A program made the position numbers and the translations under genes. A stretch of 35,329 nucleotides of DNA from an uncultured Microbacterium sp. (GTDB taxonomy: Bacteria > Actinomycetota > Actinomycetes > Actinomycetales > Microbacteriaceae): the NCBI RefSeq assembly GCF_947632095.1, contig NZ_CANROA010000022.1, forward strand, positions 1 through 35,329, read 5' to 3'. Shown piece by piece: positions 1 to 8,578 of this stretch. The notes below the pieces were generated by a model. The model was not told the DNA's origin. It made no database searches and saw nothing but the letters and a program-made list of their open reading frames with translations. Each line of letters opens with the position of its first letter. Position 1 is the first letter of the stretch.

Positions 1-857
<857 letters not shown>

Positions 858-934
858 TGGGTCCTCCTCAGGACGTTCGTGTAGCGATTGCCGGGCACTG
901 GATTGTGACCGGTTCCCTACGGGGTTTGATTCTC

Positions 935-961
935 AGTTTAGTAGAGAGAGTGCTTTGTGAA
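935..961 (-). promoter_or_regulatory. Possible tuf-specific promoter
   Basis: On the minus strand TTCACA (961-956) is followed after 15 bases by TAAACT (940-935), about 70 bases before the tuf start. The spacing is short, so this is tentative, but the -10 is good and an extra tuf promoter is common in str operons. Confidence 0.4.
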
Positions 962-973
962 GTTGTGAGTTGT

Positions 974-1012
974 CCGGGCCGCCCCCGTCGACAGGTTCAG
1001 GGGGCGGCCCGG
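974..1012 (-). terminator. GC-rich hairpin between fusA and tuf
   Basis: A perfect 13-base stem (974-986 with 1000-1012) and a 13-base loop lie 9 bases after the fusA stop. No T-tract follows on the minus strand, so partial termination, mRNA processing or 3' end protection are all possible. It sits just upstream of the possible tuf promoter. Confidence 0.6.
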
Positions 1013-1021
1013 GCGAAGGGC

Positions 1022-3136
1022 TTACTCGCCCTTGGTCTTCTGGACGATCTCGTCCGCGACGGCCTTGGGGACCTCCGCGTAGGAGTCGAACTCCATCGAG
1101 TAGACCGCGCGACCCGAGGTCTTCGAACGCAGGTCGCCGATGTAGCCGAACATCTCCGACAGCGGCACAGAGGCCCGGACGACCTTGACGCCCTGGGCGT
1201 CTTCCATCGACTGGATCTGGCCACGACGCGAGTTCAGGTCGCCGATGACGTCGCCCATGTACTCCTCGGGCGTACGGACCTCGACGGCCATGAGCGGCTC
1301 GAGCAGAACGGGGTTCGCGCGGCGCACGGCCTCCTTGAAGCCCATGGAACCGGCGATCTTGAACGCCATCTCCGAGGAGTCGACGTCGTGAGCAGCACCG
1401 TCGACGATGGTCGCCTTGACGCCCACCATCGGGTAGCCGGCGAGCACGCCGACGTTCATCGCGTCCTGGAAACCGGCGTCGATCGAACCGATGTACTCGC
1501 GCGGGATGCGGCCACCGGTGACAGCGTTCTCGAACTCGTACGTCGTGTCGCCCGAGACCTCGAGCGGCTCGATGTTGAACTGGATCTTCGCGAACTGACC
1601 CGATCCACCCGTCTGCTTCTTGTGGGTGTAGTCGTGCTTTTCGACGGCCTTCTTGATCGTCTCGCGGTAGGCCACCTGGGGCTTTCCGACGTTCGCCTCG
1701 ACGTTGAACTCGCGCTTCATGCGGTCGACGAGGATGTCGAGGTGCAGCTCGCCCATGCCCTTGATGGTCGTCTGACCGGTCTCGGGGTTGAGCTCCGTAC
1801 GGAAGGTCGGGTCCTCTTCGGCGAGCTTCTGGATGGCGACACCCAGCTTCTCCTGGTCGGCCTTGGTCTTCGGCTCGATGGCCACCTCGATGACGGGCTC
1901 GGGGAACGTCATCGACTCGAGGACGACGGGCGCGGCCGGGTCGGTCAGGGTGTCACCGGTGGTGGTGTCCTTCAGACCGATGACGGCGTAGATGTTGCCC
2001 GCGGTGACCGCGTCGACCGGGTTCTCCTTGTTGGCGTGCATCTGGAAGATCTTTCCGATGCGCTCCTTCTTGCCCTTGGTCGAGTTGATGACCTGCGAGC
2101 CCGACTCGAGCGAGCCCGAGTACACGCGGACGTAGGTCAGACGACCGAAGAACGGGTGCACGGCCACCTTGAACGCGAGAGCGGCGAACGGGTCGCTGGC
2201 GCTCGGGTTGCGCTTGATGATCGTGTCGTAGTCCTTCGGGTCGTGCGCCTCGATGGCGCCGACGTCGAGGGGGTTCGGCAGGTAATCGACGACGGCGTCC
2301 AGCATCGGCTGAACACCGCGGTTCTTGAACGCCGATCCGCAGAGCACGGGGTAGATCTCCGAAGCGACGACCATCTTGCGGATGCCGCCCTTGATCTCCG
2401 CGACCGTGAGCTCCTCGCCGCCGAAGAACTTCTCGAGGAGTGCGTCGTCGCTCTCGGCGACGGTCTCCAGGAGCGCCTGGCGGTACTCCGCGGCCTTCTC
2501 CTTGAGGTCCTCGGGGATCTCCTGAACCTCGTAGGACGCGCCCATGGTGACGTCGCCCTTCGAGTCGCCGGCCCAGATGAGGGCGCGCATCTCGATGAGG
2601 TCGACGACTCCGATGAAGTCGCTCTCGGCACCGATCGGCAGCTGGAGGACCAGCGGCTTCGCGCCGAGGCGGTTCACGATGGTGTCGACGGTGTAGTAGA
2701 AGTCGGCGCCGAGCTTGTCCATCTTGTTGACGAAGCAGATGCGCGGAACGTTGTACTTGTCGGCCTGACGCCACACGGTCTCGGACTGGGGCTCGACGCC
2801 CTCCTTGCCGTCGAAGACGGCGACGGCACCGTCGAGGACGCGGAGCGAGCGCTCCACCTCGACCGTGAAGTCCACGTGACCGGGGGTGTCGATGATGTTG
2901 ATCTGGTTCTTGTTCCAGAAGCAGGTCACGGCGGCAGACGTGATCGTGATGCCGCGCTCCTTCTCCTGCTCCATCCAGTCAGTGGTCGCGCCACCATCGT
3001 GCGTCTCGCCCAGCTTGTGGTTGACACCCGTGTAGAACAGGATGCGCTCGGTGGTGGTGGTCTTGCCGGCATCGATGTGCGCCATGATGCCGATGTTGCG
3101 GACCTTGTTCAGGTCCGTGAGCACGTCTTGTGCCAC
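1022..3136 (-). CDS. fusA: Elongation factor G
   Basis: EF-G is the GTPase that drives translocation of tRNA and mRNA on the ribosome and helps recycle ribosomes. The 704-residue protein has the normal family length. It shows the P-loop AHIDAGKT (about residues 19-26), DTPGHVDF (83-90) and NKMD (137-140), followed by the usual domain II and the ribosome-contacting C-terminal domains. The start is GTG at 3136, preceded by an AAAGGA ribosome binding site; the stop is TAA. It lies between rpsG and tuf in the canonical str operon, 86 bases after rpsG, with a hairpin in that gap. Nothing unusual is seen in the protein. Confidence 0.99.
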   Translation of the reverse strand: MAQDVLTDLNKVRNIGIMAHIDAGKTTTTERILFYTGVNHKLGETHDGGATTDWMEQEKERGITITSAAVTCFWNKNQINIIDTPGHVDFTVEVERSLRVLDGAVAVFDGKEGVEPQSETVWRQADKYNVPRICFVNKMDKLGADFYYTVDTIVNRLGAKPLVLQLPIGAESDFIGVVDLIEMRALIWAGDSKGDVTMGASYEVQEIPEDLKEKAAEYRQALLETVAESDDALLEKFFGGEELTVAEIKGGIRKMVVASEIYPVLCGSAFKNRGVQPMLDAVVDYLPNPLDVGAIEAHDPKDYDTIIKRNPSASDPFAALAFKVAVHPFFGRLTYVRVYSGSLESGSQVINSTKGKKERIGKIFQMHANKENPVDAVTAGNIYAVIGLKDTTTGDTLTDPAAPVVLESMTFPEPVIEVAIEPKTKADQEKLGVAIQKLAEEDPTFRTELNPETGQTTIKGMGELHLDILVDRMKREFNVEANVGKPQVAYRETIKKAVEKHDYTHKKQTGGSGQFAKIQFNIEPLEVSGDTTYEFENAVTGGRIPREYIGSIDAGFQDAMNVGVLAGYPMVGVKATIVDGAAHDVDSSEMAFKIAGSMGFKEAVRRANPVLLEPLMAVEVRTPEEYMGDVIGDLNSRRGQIQSMEDAQGVKVVRASVPLSEMFGYIGDLRSKTSGRAVYSMEFDSYAEVPKAVADEIVQKTKGE

Positions 3137-3185
3137 GGGAGTGTCCTTTTCTGTCTAGCAGCAGTCAGTCTGCGAAGAATGGGAT

Positions 3186-3214
3186 GCTCGCCCCCGAGGA
3201 TTTCGGGGGCGAGC
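3186..3214 (-). terminator. Hairpin between rpsG and fusA
   Basis: A perfect 12-base GC-rich stem (3186-3197 with 3203-3214) has a 5-base loop and begins 8 bases after the rpsG stop. There is no T-tract, and an essential gene follows, so it is more likely an attenuator or an mRNA processing or stability element than a full terminator. Confidence 0.6.
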
Positions 3215-3222
3215 AGAGCTGA

Positions 3223-3693
3223 TTACCAGCGGTAGTGAGCGAACGCGCGGTTCGACTCAGCCATCTTGTGCGTGTCCTCACGACGCTTGACGGCGGCACC
3301 GAGGCCGTTCGCCGCATCGAGGATCTCGTTGCGCAGACGCTCGGTCATCGTCTTCTCACGACGGCCCTTCGCGTAGCTGACGAGCCAGCGCAGTGCGAGC
3401 GTGTTGGCACGGTGAGGCTTGACCTCGACCGGAACCTGGTACGTCGAACCACCGACGCGACGGCTGCGGACCTCAAGCGTGGGGCGCACGTTGTCGAGCG
3501 CCTTCTTGAGGGTTGCAACGGCATCCTGGCCGCTCTTCTCCTCGACACCCTTGAGGGCGCCGTAGACGATCGACTCGGCGAGCGACTTCTTGCCGTCGAC
3601 GAGGATCTTGTTCACCAGCGAGGTGACGATCGGTGCGCCGTATACCGGGTCGTTGACAACGGGGCGCTTCGGGGCGGGACCCTTACGAGGCAT
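3223..3693 (-). CDS. rpsG: 30S ribosomal protein S7
   Basis: S7 is a primary binder of the 3' domain of 16S rRNA and nucleates assembly of the small subunit head. The 156-residue product is full length for bacteria, starts [10 protein letters not shown] and ends in a typical [12 protein letters not shown] tail. It starts at ATG 3693, only 5 bases after the rpsL stop; its purine-rich ribosome binding site (GAAGGG) overlaps the end of rpsL, so the two are probably translated together. In other bacteria S7 can act as a repressor of the str operon; no such site could be identified here by eye. Confidence 0.99.
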   Translation of the reverse strand: MPRKGPAPKRPVVNDPVYGAPIVTSLVNKILVDGKKSLAESIVYGALKGVEEKSGQDAVATLKKALDNVRPTLEVRSRRVGGSTYQVPVEVKPHRANTLALRWLVSYAKGRREKTMTERLRNEILDAANGLGAAVKRREDTHKMAESNRAFAHYRW

Positions 3694-3698
3694 CTAAC

Positions 3699-4067
3699 TC
3701 AACCCTTCTTCGCGCCGTAGCGGGAACGAGCCTGCTTACGGTTCTTGACGGCCTGGGTGTCCAGGGCGCCACGGACGATCTTGTAACGCACACCGGGGAG
3801 GTCCTTGACACGACCGCCGCGGACGAGCACGAGCGAGTGCTCCTGCAGGTTGTGGCCCTCGCCGGGGATGTAGGCGGTGACCTCGACGCCGTTGCGCAGC
3901 TTCACACGAGCGACCTTGCGCATCGCCGAGTTCGGCTTCTTCGGGGTGGTGGTGTACACACGGGTGCAGACACCGGCCTGCTGCGGGTTCGACTTCAGGG
4001 CGGGCGCCTTGGTCGTGGTGACCTTGGGCGAACGACCCTTGCGAACCAACTGCTGAATGGTTGGCAC
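3699..4067 (-). CDS. rpsL: 30S ribosomal protein S12
   Basis: S12 lies at the decoding centre and governs translational accuracy. The 122-residue protein has the family length. The streptomycin-relevant positions are wild type: TPKKPNSA carries Lys43 (Met counted as 1) and GRVKDLP carries Lys88, with Asp89 being the residue methylthiolated in many bacteria. The start is GTG 4067, with AGGAGA 7 bases upstream. It is the first gene of the operon, and about 160 bases of leader separate it from the promoter. Identification is certain. Confidence 0.99.
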   Translation of the reverse strand: MPTIQQLVRKGRSPKVTTTKAPALKSNPQQAGVCTRVYTTTPKKPNSAMRKVARVKLRNGVEVTAYIPGEGHNLQEHSLVLVRGGRVKDLPGVRYKIVRGALDTQAVKNRKQARSRYGAKKG

Positions 4068-4198
4068 GTTCTCTCCTCTTAGTGCTGCACGGTGACAGCG
4101 TGATGGGTTTCACATCATGACCCACCGGATCAACGGACCGCTGATCTTTTGGTGTGATGGGTATGCCGTGGGGGCGAACCGGTATGGACCGGAGCCCA

Positions 4199-4220
4199 GT
4201 GCGCACGTCAAGACGTGCAC
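4199..4220. repeat. Inverted repeat in the str operon leader
   Basis: GCACGTC-AA-GACGTGC (4203-4218) is a perfect 7-base inverted repeat; it extends to 10 of 11 matches at 4199-4220. It lies immediately after the expected transcription start of the str promoter, so it could be an operator or a 5' hairpin. A 9-base direct repeat GTGATGGGT (4100-4108 and 4154-4162) also occurs in this leader. Confidence 0.55.
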
Positions 4221-4231
4221 ACACCTGATCA

Positions 4232-4261
4232 AGTGTAATGCCGCGTAACCTGGCCGGTCAA
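4232..4261 (-). promoter_or_regulatory. Promoter of the str operon
   Basis: On the minus strand TTGACC (4261-4256) is followed after 18 bases by TACACT (4237-4232), a near-consensus primary-sigma promoter. It lies 165 bases before rpsL and directly after the end of the upstream gene. Confidence 0.8.
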
Positions 4262-4271
4262 ATGTTTCCCG

Positions 4272-4919
4272 TTACGGGGCTTCCGGGTCGAACGGCGAGT
4301 CCAGGGACTGCGTCAGCTCCGAGAGCATCGCCTCGATCTGCGGCTCGACGTACTGCGAGATCGCGGCCTGCACCGAGAGCCGATGGGTCAGCAACAGAGC
4401 GCAGATCTCGCGACCGACGAGATTCGCGTACTCATCGGCCAGCCCGACCTCCTGGCGCAACGCGGCTTTGGCATCCTCGCTCAGCGGCGGCAGAGGCGGC
4501 AGCTCATCGCCCGCTTCGTCCGCCATGCCCGCGATCGTGAAAAGGAAGGGAGCGCCGGGGATCGGATCCGGGTCCAACGGCATCCCCTCGTACTCCGGGG
4601 CGAGATTCTCCGTCGGCCGATAGCTGCGCGCGCGATTGCGGGCCGCTTGCTGATCGAGCTCGTTCTGCAGCATCGGCAGGTTCTTCTCGGTGTAGACGGC
4701 CACCACCTGGTCGACGATCGCCTTGATGCGCGTGGAGAGTCCGTGCTGCACGCCGTGCGGCACATCGTTGCCGATGCCGACCGCGGACAGGATCGGCGAC
4801 CCCAGACAGCGACGGCACGGGGCGACCCGCCCGCGGTGCGTCGCTGGCTCCCAGCGCGGCACCCAGCGCAACCAGGCCTCGACGGCCTGGTCGACCTGCG
4901 TCTCTAGCGACCGCTCCAC
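4272..4919 (-). CDS. Conserved hypothetical protein with CxxC motif
   Basis: The 215-residue protein is soluble, with no signal peptide or membrane segment. A CRRC motif (Cys35, Cys38) could bind a metal, but only one such pair is present. The middle has a DPDPIPGAPFLF stretch and a proline-rich ELPPLPPLSED segment; the C-terminal part is predicted helical and acidic. I do not recognise a named family. The start at GTG 4919 is supported by a TACGCT -10 element 6 bases upstream, suggesting a leaderless mRNA. Its stop lies 11 bases before the str promoter -35 element. Function unknown; it is probably a real gene, given its coherent codon use and start signal. Confidence 0.8.
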   Translation of the reverse strand: MERSLETQVDQAVEAWLRWVPRWEPATHRGRVAPCRRCLGSPILSAVGIGNDVPHGVQHGLSTRIKAIVDQVVAVYTEKNLPMLQNELDQQAARNRARSYRPTENLAPEYEGMPLDPDPIPGAPFLFTIAGMADEAGDELPPLPPLSEDAKAALRQEVGLADEYANLVGREICALLLTHRLSVQAAISQYVEPQIEAMLSELTQSLDSPFDPEAP

Positions 4920-4925
4920 GCCACC

Positions 4926-4931
4926 AGCGTA
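4926..4931 (-). promoter_or_regulatory. -10 element, leaderless start of the CxxC protein gene
   Basis: TACGCT on the minus strand ends 6 bases before the GTG at 4919, with no Shine-Dalgarno sequence in between. Confidence 0.6.
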
Positions 4932-4946
4932 CGGCGATTCATCGGA

Positions 4947-5480
4947 TCAGCGGTGATTTCCGTCCGGAGTGCCATTCGGTTCGCCCTCATCGTCCTCCCA
5001 GGGCCATCGCGGGGCGCCCCCGCGCGTGCGGCGCATCGCCACTCCCCCGGCAGCGGCGACGAGTGCGGCCGCCGCAACCACGAGACTCGCCCCGTTGGTC
5101 ACCAGATCCCCCATGACGGCGAGCGCCGTGATCAACTCGCCTGAGACGAGGAGGGCAGCGAACGCGACCGCCAGCAGATGCATCAACGAGACGAGCAGGG
5201 CGATCGCCACCAGAGGGCGGTATCGCGGGCGCGGCACCCGAACGGCGGACCAGATCAGCGCAGCGAAGCACGCGATCGCCGAGATCATGCCGAGCGCCGC
5301 CGGCACCGGGCCGAGGCCCGGCACGGAGATGATGTCGACGTCCGCGAAGAAGCTCAGCACCCCGAGGCCCAGGATGGCGAAGGCGAAGAATCCGACGGTG
5401 GTGAACAACGTCGCCAGGACGGCCGAGACCCCCGCGGGATCGGATCCGCGGGGGTCTGACGGGGTGTTATCCGTGGTCAC
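4947..5480 (-). CDS. Four-helix membrane protein, unknown function
   Basis: The 177-residue protein has four hydrophobic segments, at about residues 18-45, 60-80, 88-112 and 125-148, between a polar N-terminus (MTTDNTPSDPRGSDP) and an acidic, glycine-rich tail (EDDEGEPNGTPDGN). I do not recognise the family. Its GTG start overlaps the stop of the upstream membrane protein gene as GTGA (5477-5480), so translation is coupled and the two products probably act together in the membrane. No enzymatic motif is visible. Confidence 0.85.
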   Translation of the reverse strand: MTTDNTPSDPRGSDPAGVSAVLATLFTTVGFFAFAILGLGVLSFFADVDIISVPGLGPVPAALGMISAIACFAALIWSAVRVPRPRYRPLVAIALLVSLMHLLAVAFAALLVSGELITALAVMGDLVTNGASLVVAAAALVAAAGGVAMRRTRGGAPRWPWEDDEGEPNGTPDGNHR

Positions 5481-6601
5481 CGGGGCAGGGTCGGACCGGC
5501 CTCGAGCGTGCGTTCGTACTCGAGCTGGTCTTCTGCGTTGAGGGCGCTCTTGCGAGCACCGATGCGAGCGACCCAGGCACCGAACCAGATGGTGAGCTCA
5601 CGGCCGAACACGAAGGCGGCGATGGCCAGGGGCGCGAGCATCTCTGCGGAGACGAGCTCCGCGCCCTGACGCGGCGTGATGAACCAGAACGGCGCTTCGA
5701 AGAGCTGGCCGAGGATGTGCCCGGCGTAGGCGAAGACCCCGACGATGATGCCGAAGACGACCCACAGGCCCCAGCGTCCGCGGTTGATGATCGACCCGAG
5801 GAACCAGAAGCCGAGGAAGAAGACGACCACCGGCACCCACAGTCCCCAGGTCGTCAGTGCGCTCAGCGCGGCGTCGCCGATGTTCTCGAAGGTGACGTCT
5901 CCGGTGAGTGCGCCGAACCCGAGCATCGCGCCCAGGTAGAGGATCGCGAACGACACGGCGGCGAGCAGGCCGATGGCTCCGGCCGTGCCGCGGTTGCCGC
6001 GGTCGCGCGGCGGCTCGGGCGCCTGGACGAAGATCGGCTGCTGCGAGAGCGGGAGGGCCGAGAAGTCGGTCTCCTCGGGGACGACCACCGGGGTGGGCTC
6101 GACGGCCACCGGCTCCGAGGGGACCAGCGCGGTCGGCGCATCGGGGGTGACGGGCGGCAGGTACGCCGTGTCGGCGATGGATGCTTCGGGGGCGGATGCG
6201 ATGCCCTCGGTCGGGGCGACGCTCGGCTCGTCGACCGGAGCCGGGACAGGCTCCGACGGCTGCTCGGGTGCCGCATCCGCGGGGGCGAAGGTTCCGGGGT
6301 GCAGACGTTCGGCCTCTTCGAACGCCGCGAGGTCGGGGTCGATCTCCGGGGCCTGAGTCTCGGCAGGAGACGGGGCTTCGACGGGAGACGGTTCCTCGAC
6401 GACCGCCGCGATGCTCTCGGGCTCCTGCGCAGCCGCCTCCTCGGAGACCGGCTCGACGACGGTCTCCGCCTCGACGGATTCCTCCGGTGCGGGCACGTCG
6501 CCACGGGCTGCTTCGGCCTCGGCGAGACCGGCGTTGGCGCTGTCGACGACGTCGTTCACGTCGCCCGGCTGTTCGGGCTGGGGGACCTCGGGGTCACTCA
6601 T
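5477..6601 (-). CDS. Membrane protein with long acidic Pro/Glu/Ala-rich N-terminus
   Basis: The 374-residue protein has two halves. Residues 1 to about 205 are low-complexity, rich in Pro, Glu, Ala and Val, and probably disordered. From about residue 208 there are four membrane segments (including GAIGLLAAVSFAILYLGAML and WVPVVVFFLGFWFLGSII) and a short polar tail. There is no signal peptide, so the acidic half is most likely cytoplasmic. The gene is translationally coupled to the 177-residue membrane protein downstream. The start is ATG 6601 with only a weak GAGAGG upstream. Function is unknown; the disordered half suggests a binding or scaffolding role, but this is inference. Confidence 0.85.
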   Translation of the reverse strand: MSDPEVPQPEQPGDVNDVVDSANAGLAEAEAARGDVPAPEESVEAETVVEPVSEEAAAQEPESIAAVVEEPSPVEAPSPAETQAPEIDPDLAAFEEAERLHPGTFAPADAAPEQPSEPVPAPVDEPSVAPTEGIASAPEASIADTAYLPPVTPDAPTALVPSEPVAVEPTPVVVPEETDFSALPLSQQPIFVQAPEPPRDRGNRGTAGAIGLLAAVSFAILYLGAMLGFGALTGDVTFENIGDAALSALTTWGLWVPVVVFFLGFWFLGSIINRGRWGLWVVFGIIVGVFAYAGHILGQLFEAPFWFITPRQGAELVSAEMLAPLAIAAFVFGRELTIWFGAWVARIGARKSALNAEDQLEYERTLEAGPTLPR

Positions 6602-6698
6602 GGGGGCGCCTCTCGTCGAATATCTGCAGTGCGAGGGTATCGCCGCGCGGGTTCGCGTCAGCGCAGGCGTGCCGACGTGTCGTCCGACCGGGCCCGTA

Positions 6699-6863
6699 TC
6701 ACGGCGTGTCGGGCGGCGCGATCGAGCGCAGCGCGTCTCCGAGGTAATCGATCAGCACGGGCCCCATCGGGATCGCCAGCCAGAGCAGAACGATCACGAC
6801 GCCCGCGCAGAAGATTCCGGCGAGCCAGCTCAACACCGGACTCCGCCCGGCCACCCTTGCCAT
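6699..6863 (-). CDS. Small single-span membrane protein (54 residues)
   Basis: This short frame encodes MARVAGRSPV followed by a strong hydrophobic helix (about residues 11-34) and an amphipathic tail ending IAPPDTP. A TGA lies in frame two codons before the ATG, so the start at 6863 is the only ATG option. No Shine-Dalgarno sequence is present, but TACCGT lies exactly 6 bases before the ATG, as at many other starts in this window, which supports a leaderless gene. It fills an otherwise empty gap between two membrane protein genes. Function unknown. Confidence 0.65.
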   Translation of the reverse strand: MARVAGRSPVLSWLAGIFCAGVVIVLLWLAIPMGPVLIDYLGDALRSIAPPDTP

Positions 6864-6869
6864 GTGTCA

Positions 6870-6875
6870 ACGGTA
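6870..6875 (-). promoter_or_regulatory. -10 element, leaderless start of the 54-residue protein gene
   Basis: TACCGT on the minus strand ends 6 bases before ATG 6863; a GTGACT hexamer 16 bases further upstream could serve as a -35. Confidence 0.55.
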
Positions 6876-6925
6876 CGCCGCCTCGAGTGCGAGTCACCGC
6901 GCTGCCCATCGGCGTGTCCGCACCG

Positions 6926-7564
6926 TCAGGCCCGGGCTCTCCCCCGCAGACGCCAGAGCAGCCACAGTCCGGAGGCGGGAACCGCGAGGACGACGAGCAG
7001 GACAATGCTCGTCCAGGCGATGTCGTACGCCGTCGGCATCAGCGGGTTCGATGCGATCGCGTCGCCGCCGACCTCCACCGCCTCCACTTCCGAGGAGGTG
7101 CTGACAGCCCATGCCGGAAGACCCCCGAGTACGACCACCGCGATGACGAGGAAGGGCACGACGATCGCGACCGTCTTCTCCCATCCTCTCCACAGCGAGC
7201 TCAGGCCGACGAGAACTGCACCGACGATCCATCCGGCGATCGGAATGAGGAACCCTCCGAAGGCGAGGGTCAGCGCAGCACCGATCGCGAATCCTCGGGT
7301 CGATGTCGCCACTGGCTTCGGCGTGGGAGCATCGGCCGTCGCACGCACCGGGGGCGCGGTCTCGTCGCGAACGGCACGGGCGATCGCCGCGGGATCGCCG
7401 AGCTGTGCGATGCGATCGACCACCGTCGCGGCATCCAGCCCTGCCAATTCCTCCTCGATGCCGGCACGAACCTCGGCGGCGATGCCGTGAGGAACCTGCC
7501 CCATCGCGGCATCCAACCGGCCCAGATACTCATCGCGCAGCCGGTTCGCATCGGTGGCGGTCAT
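6926..7564 (-). CDS. HAAS-like membrane protein paired with a PadR regulator
   Basis: The 212-residue protein begins with a charged helical region (about residues 1-70, including RLRDEYLGRLDAAM and VVDRIAQLGDPAAIARAV). This resembles the HAAS/DUF1700-type signalling domain commonly encoded next to PadR regulators. Three to four membrane segments follow (about residues 92-120, 130-155 and 182-205). The start ATG overlaps the padR stop (ATGA at 7561-7564), so the pair is coupled. In known families such pairs sense membrane or cell-wall stress; what this one senses cannot be read from the sequence. Confidence 0.8.
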   Translation of the reverse strand: MTATDANRLRDEYLGRLDAAMGQVPHGIAAEVRAGIEEELAGLDAATVVDRIAQLGDPAAIARAVRDETAPPVRATADAPTPKPVATSTRGFAIGAALTLAFGGFLIPIAGWIVGAVLVGLSSLWRGWEKTVAIVVPFLVIAVVVLGGLPAWAVSTSSEVEAVEVGGDAIASNPLMPTAYDIAWTSIVLLVVLAVPASGLWLLWRLRGRARA

Positions 7565-7893
7565 TTCGTCTCCTCATTCACGAGGCCCGTGACGACACGG
7601 GCGAAGGGGGTCCACTGGGTGCGGAACTGCGCGAGTTGCGTGGTTCCGGCATCCGTCAACCGGTAGTACTTGCGCACAGGACCCGCCTCCGAGACCTGTT
7701 CGAATGCGAGGACCCAGCCGTTGTCGCGCAGCCGTGCGAGCAGCGGGTACAGCGTTCCGATGCCGCCGATCATGCCTGCGCTGATGAGGCGGTCGGCGAG
7801 TTGCCAGCCGTACATCGGCTCGCGGGCGAGCAGCCCGAGCACGCAGTACTCGACCACTCCCTTGCGCATCTGCGCCCCGACATCCACTGTCAT
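7561..7893 (-). CDS. PadR-family transcriptional regulator
   Basis: The 110-residue protein is a PadR-type winged helix: it has the typical EYCVLGLLAREPMYGWQLADRL recognition region in shortened form (about residues 15-36), GTLYPLLARLRDNGWV (46-61) and KYYRLTDAG (75-83). PadR proteins repress their own and neighbouring genes until a ligand releases them. It is coupled to the HAAS-like membrane protein. A 7-base inverted repeat, ATGCATC/GATGCAT, covers its start codon and the region upstream, which points to autoregulation. TAGCTT lies 7 bases before the ATG, so the transcript may be leaderless. Confidence 0.92.
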   Translation of the reverse strand: MTVDVGAQMRKGVVEYCVLGLLAREPMYGWQLADRLISAGMIGGIGTLYPLLARLRDNGWVLAFEQVSEAGPVRKYYRLTDAGTTQLAQFRTQWTPFARVVTGLVNEETK

Positions 7894-7919
7894 GCATCAC
7901 AAGCTAGCATGCGATGCAT
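7892..7919. promoter_or_regulatory. Candidate PadR operator
   Basis: ATGCATC (7892-7898) and GATGCAT (7913-7919) form a perfect inverted repeat with a 14-base spacer. They flank the -10 candidate TAGCTT (minus strand 7906-7901) and include the padR start codon. PadR operators are often of the ATGT/ACAT type with similar spacing. Confidence 0.55.
7901..7906 (-). promoter_or_regulatory. -10 element, leaderless start of padR
   Basis: TAGCTT on the minus strand ends 7 bases before ATG 7893, inside the candidate operator. Confidence 0.5.
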
Positions 7920-7983
7920 GATAGCGAGAATGGATGCCCCACCCGCCCAATCGGCGAAAAAGCCGCGGTCACGGGGAAATCGG

Positions 7984-7989
7984 TAGGAT
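7984..7989 (+). promoter_or_regulatory. -10 element, leaderless start of yajQ
   Basis: TAGGAT is followed by 6 bases and the ATG at 7996. No Shine-Dalgarno sequence lies between them. Confidence 0.65.
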
Positions 7990-7995
7990 GGCGCC

Positions 7996-8484
7996 ATGGC
8001 AGATTCATCGTTCGACATCGTCAGCAAGGTCGACAAGCAGGAGGCGGAGAACGCCGTCAACCAGGCCCGCAAGGAGGTCGAGCAGCGCTACGACTTCAAG
8101 GGCACCGGCGCTTCGGTCGAGTGGAGCGGCGAGTCGATCCTCATCAAGGCCTCCACCGAGGAGCGCGCCAACGCGGTTCTCGATGTGCTCCAGTCCAAGA
8201 TGATCAAGCGCGGCATCTCGCTCAAGAGCCTCGACTCCGGTGAGCCCTTCGCCAGCGGCAAGGAGTTCCGCATCGTCACGACCCTCAAGGACGGCATCTC
8301 GTCCGAGAACGCGAAGAAGATCGGCAAGATCATCCGCGACGAGGGTCCCAAGGGCGTCAAGAGCCAGATCCAGGGCGACGAGCTGCGCGTGCAGTCCAAG
8401 AGCCGCGACGACCTGCAGTCGGTCATCTCGCTGCTCAAGGGCAGCGACCTCGACCTCGACCTGCAGTTCATCAACTACCGCTGA
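7996..8484 (+). CDS. yajQ: YajQ-family nucleotide-binding protein
   Basis: The 162-residue protein matches the YajQ (UPF0234) family in length and sequence. It starts [13 protein letters not shown], contains RYDFKGT (about residues 31-37), [14 protein letters not shown] and the closing [10 protein letters not shown]. The fold is two ferredoxin-like domains. Some members bind cyclic di-GMP or other nucleotides and act in gene regulation; the role in actinobacteria is not settled. It is a single gene, divergent from padR and convergent with a hydrolase, with which it shares a terminator. The start follows TAGGAT by 6 bases, suggesting a leaderless mRNA. Confidence 0.95.
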   Translation: MADSSFDIVSKVDKQEAENAVNQARKEVEQRYDFKGTGASVEWSGESILIKASTEERANAVLDVLQSKMIKRGISLKSLDSGEPFASGKEFRIVTTLKDGISSENAKKIGKIIRDEGPKGVKSQIQGDELRVQSKSRDDLQSVISLLKGSDLDLDLQFINYR

Positions 8485-8498
8485 CCCCGAGTTCTCTG

Positions 8499-8532
8499 AC
8501 GGCGGGCGGGTGCTTCGGCATCCGCCCGCCGT
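8499..8532. terminator. Bidirectional terminator between yajQ and the hydrolase
   Basis: A 15-base stem (8499-8513 with 8518-8532, one wobble pair) is closed by a TTCG loop. It lies between convergent genes; the T-tract is poor on both strands. Confidence 0.75.
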
Positions 8533-8578
8533 CGTATTCTGCGCACACGAGTGGCCCCTGCCCTTCCCGACAAGATGC

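Noticed and set aside
905..3235. Long open frame on the plus strand across fusA
   Set aside because: It is antisense to the clear EF-G gene and rich in Arg, Asp and Val, as expected when a GC-rich gene is read backwards. It has no family motif.
5717..7666. Long plus-strand frame antisense to the membrane protein genes and the HAAS gene
   Set aside because: It crosses three real genes and two gaps, and its composition is the usual high-GC artefact.
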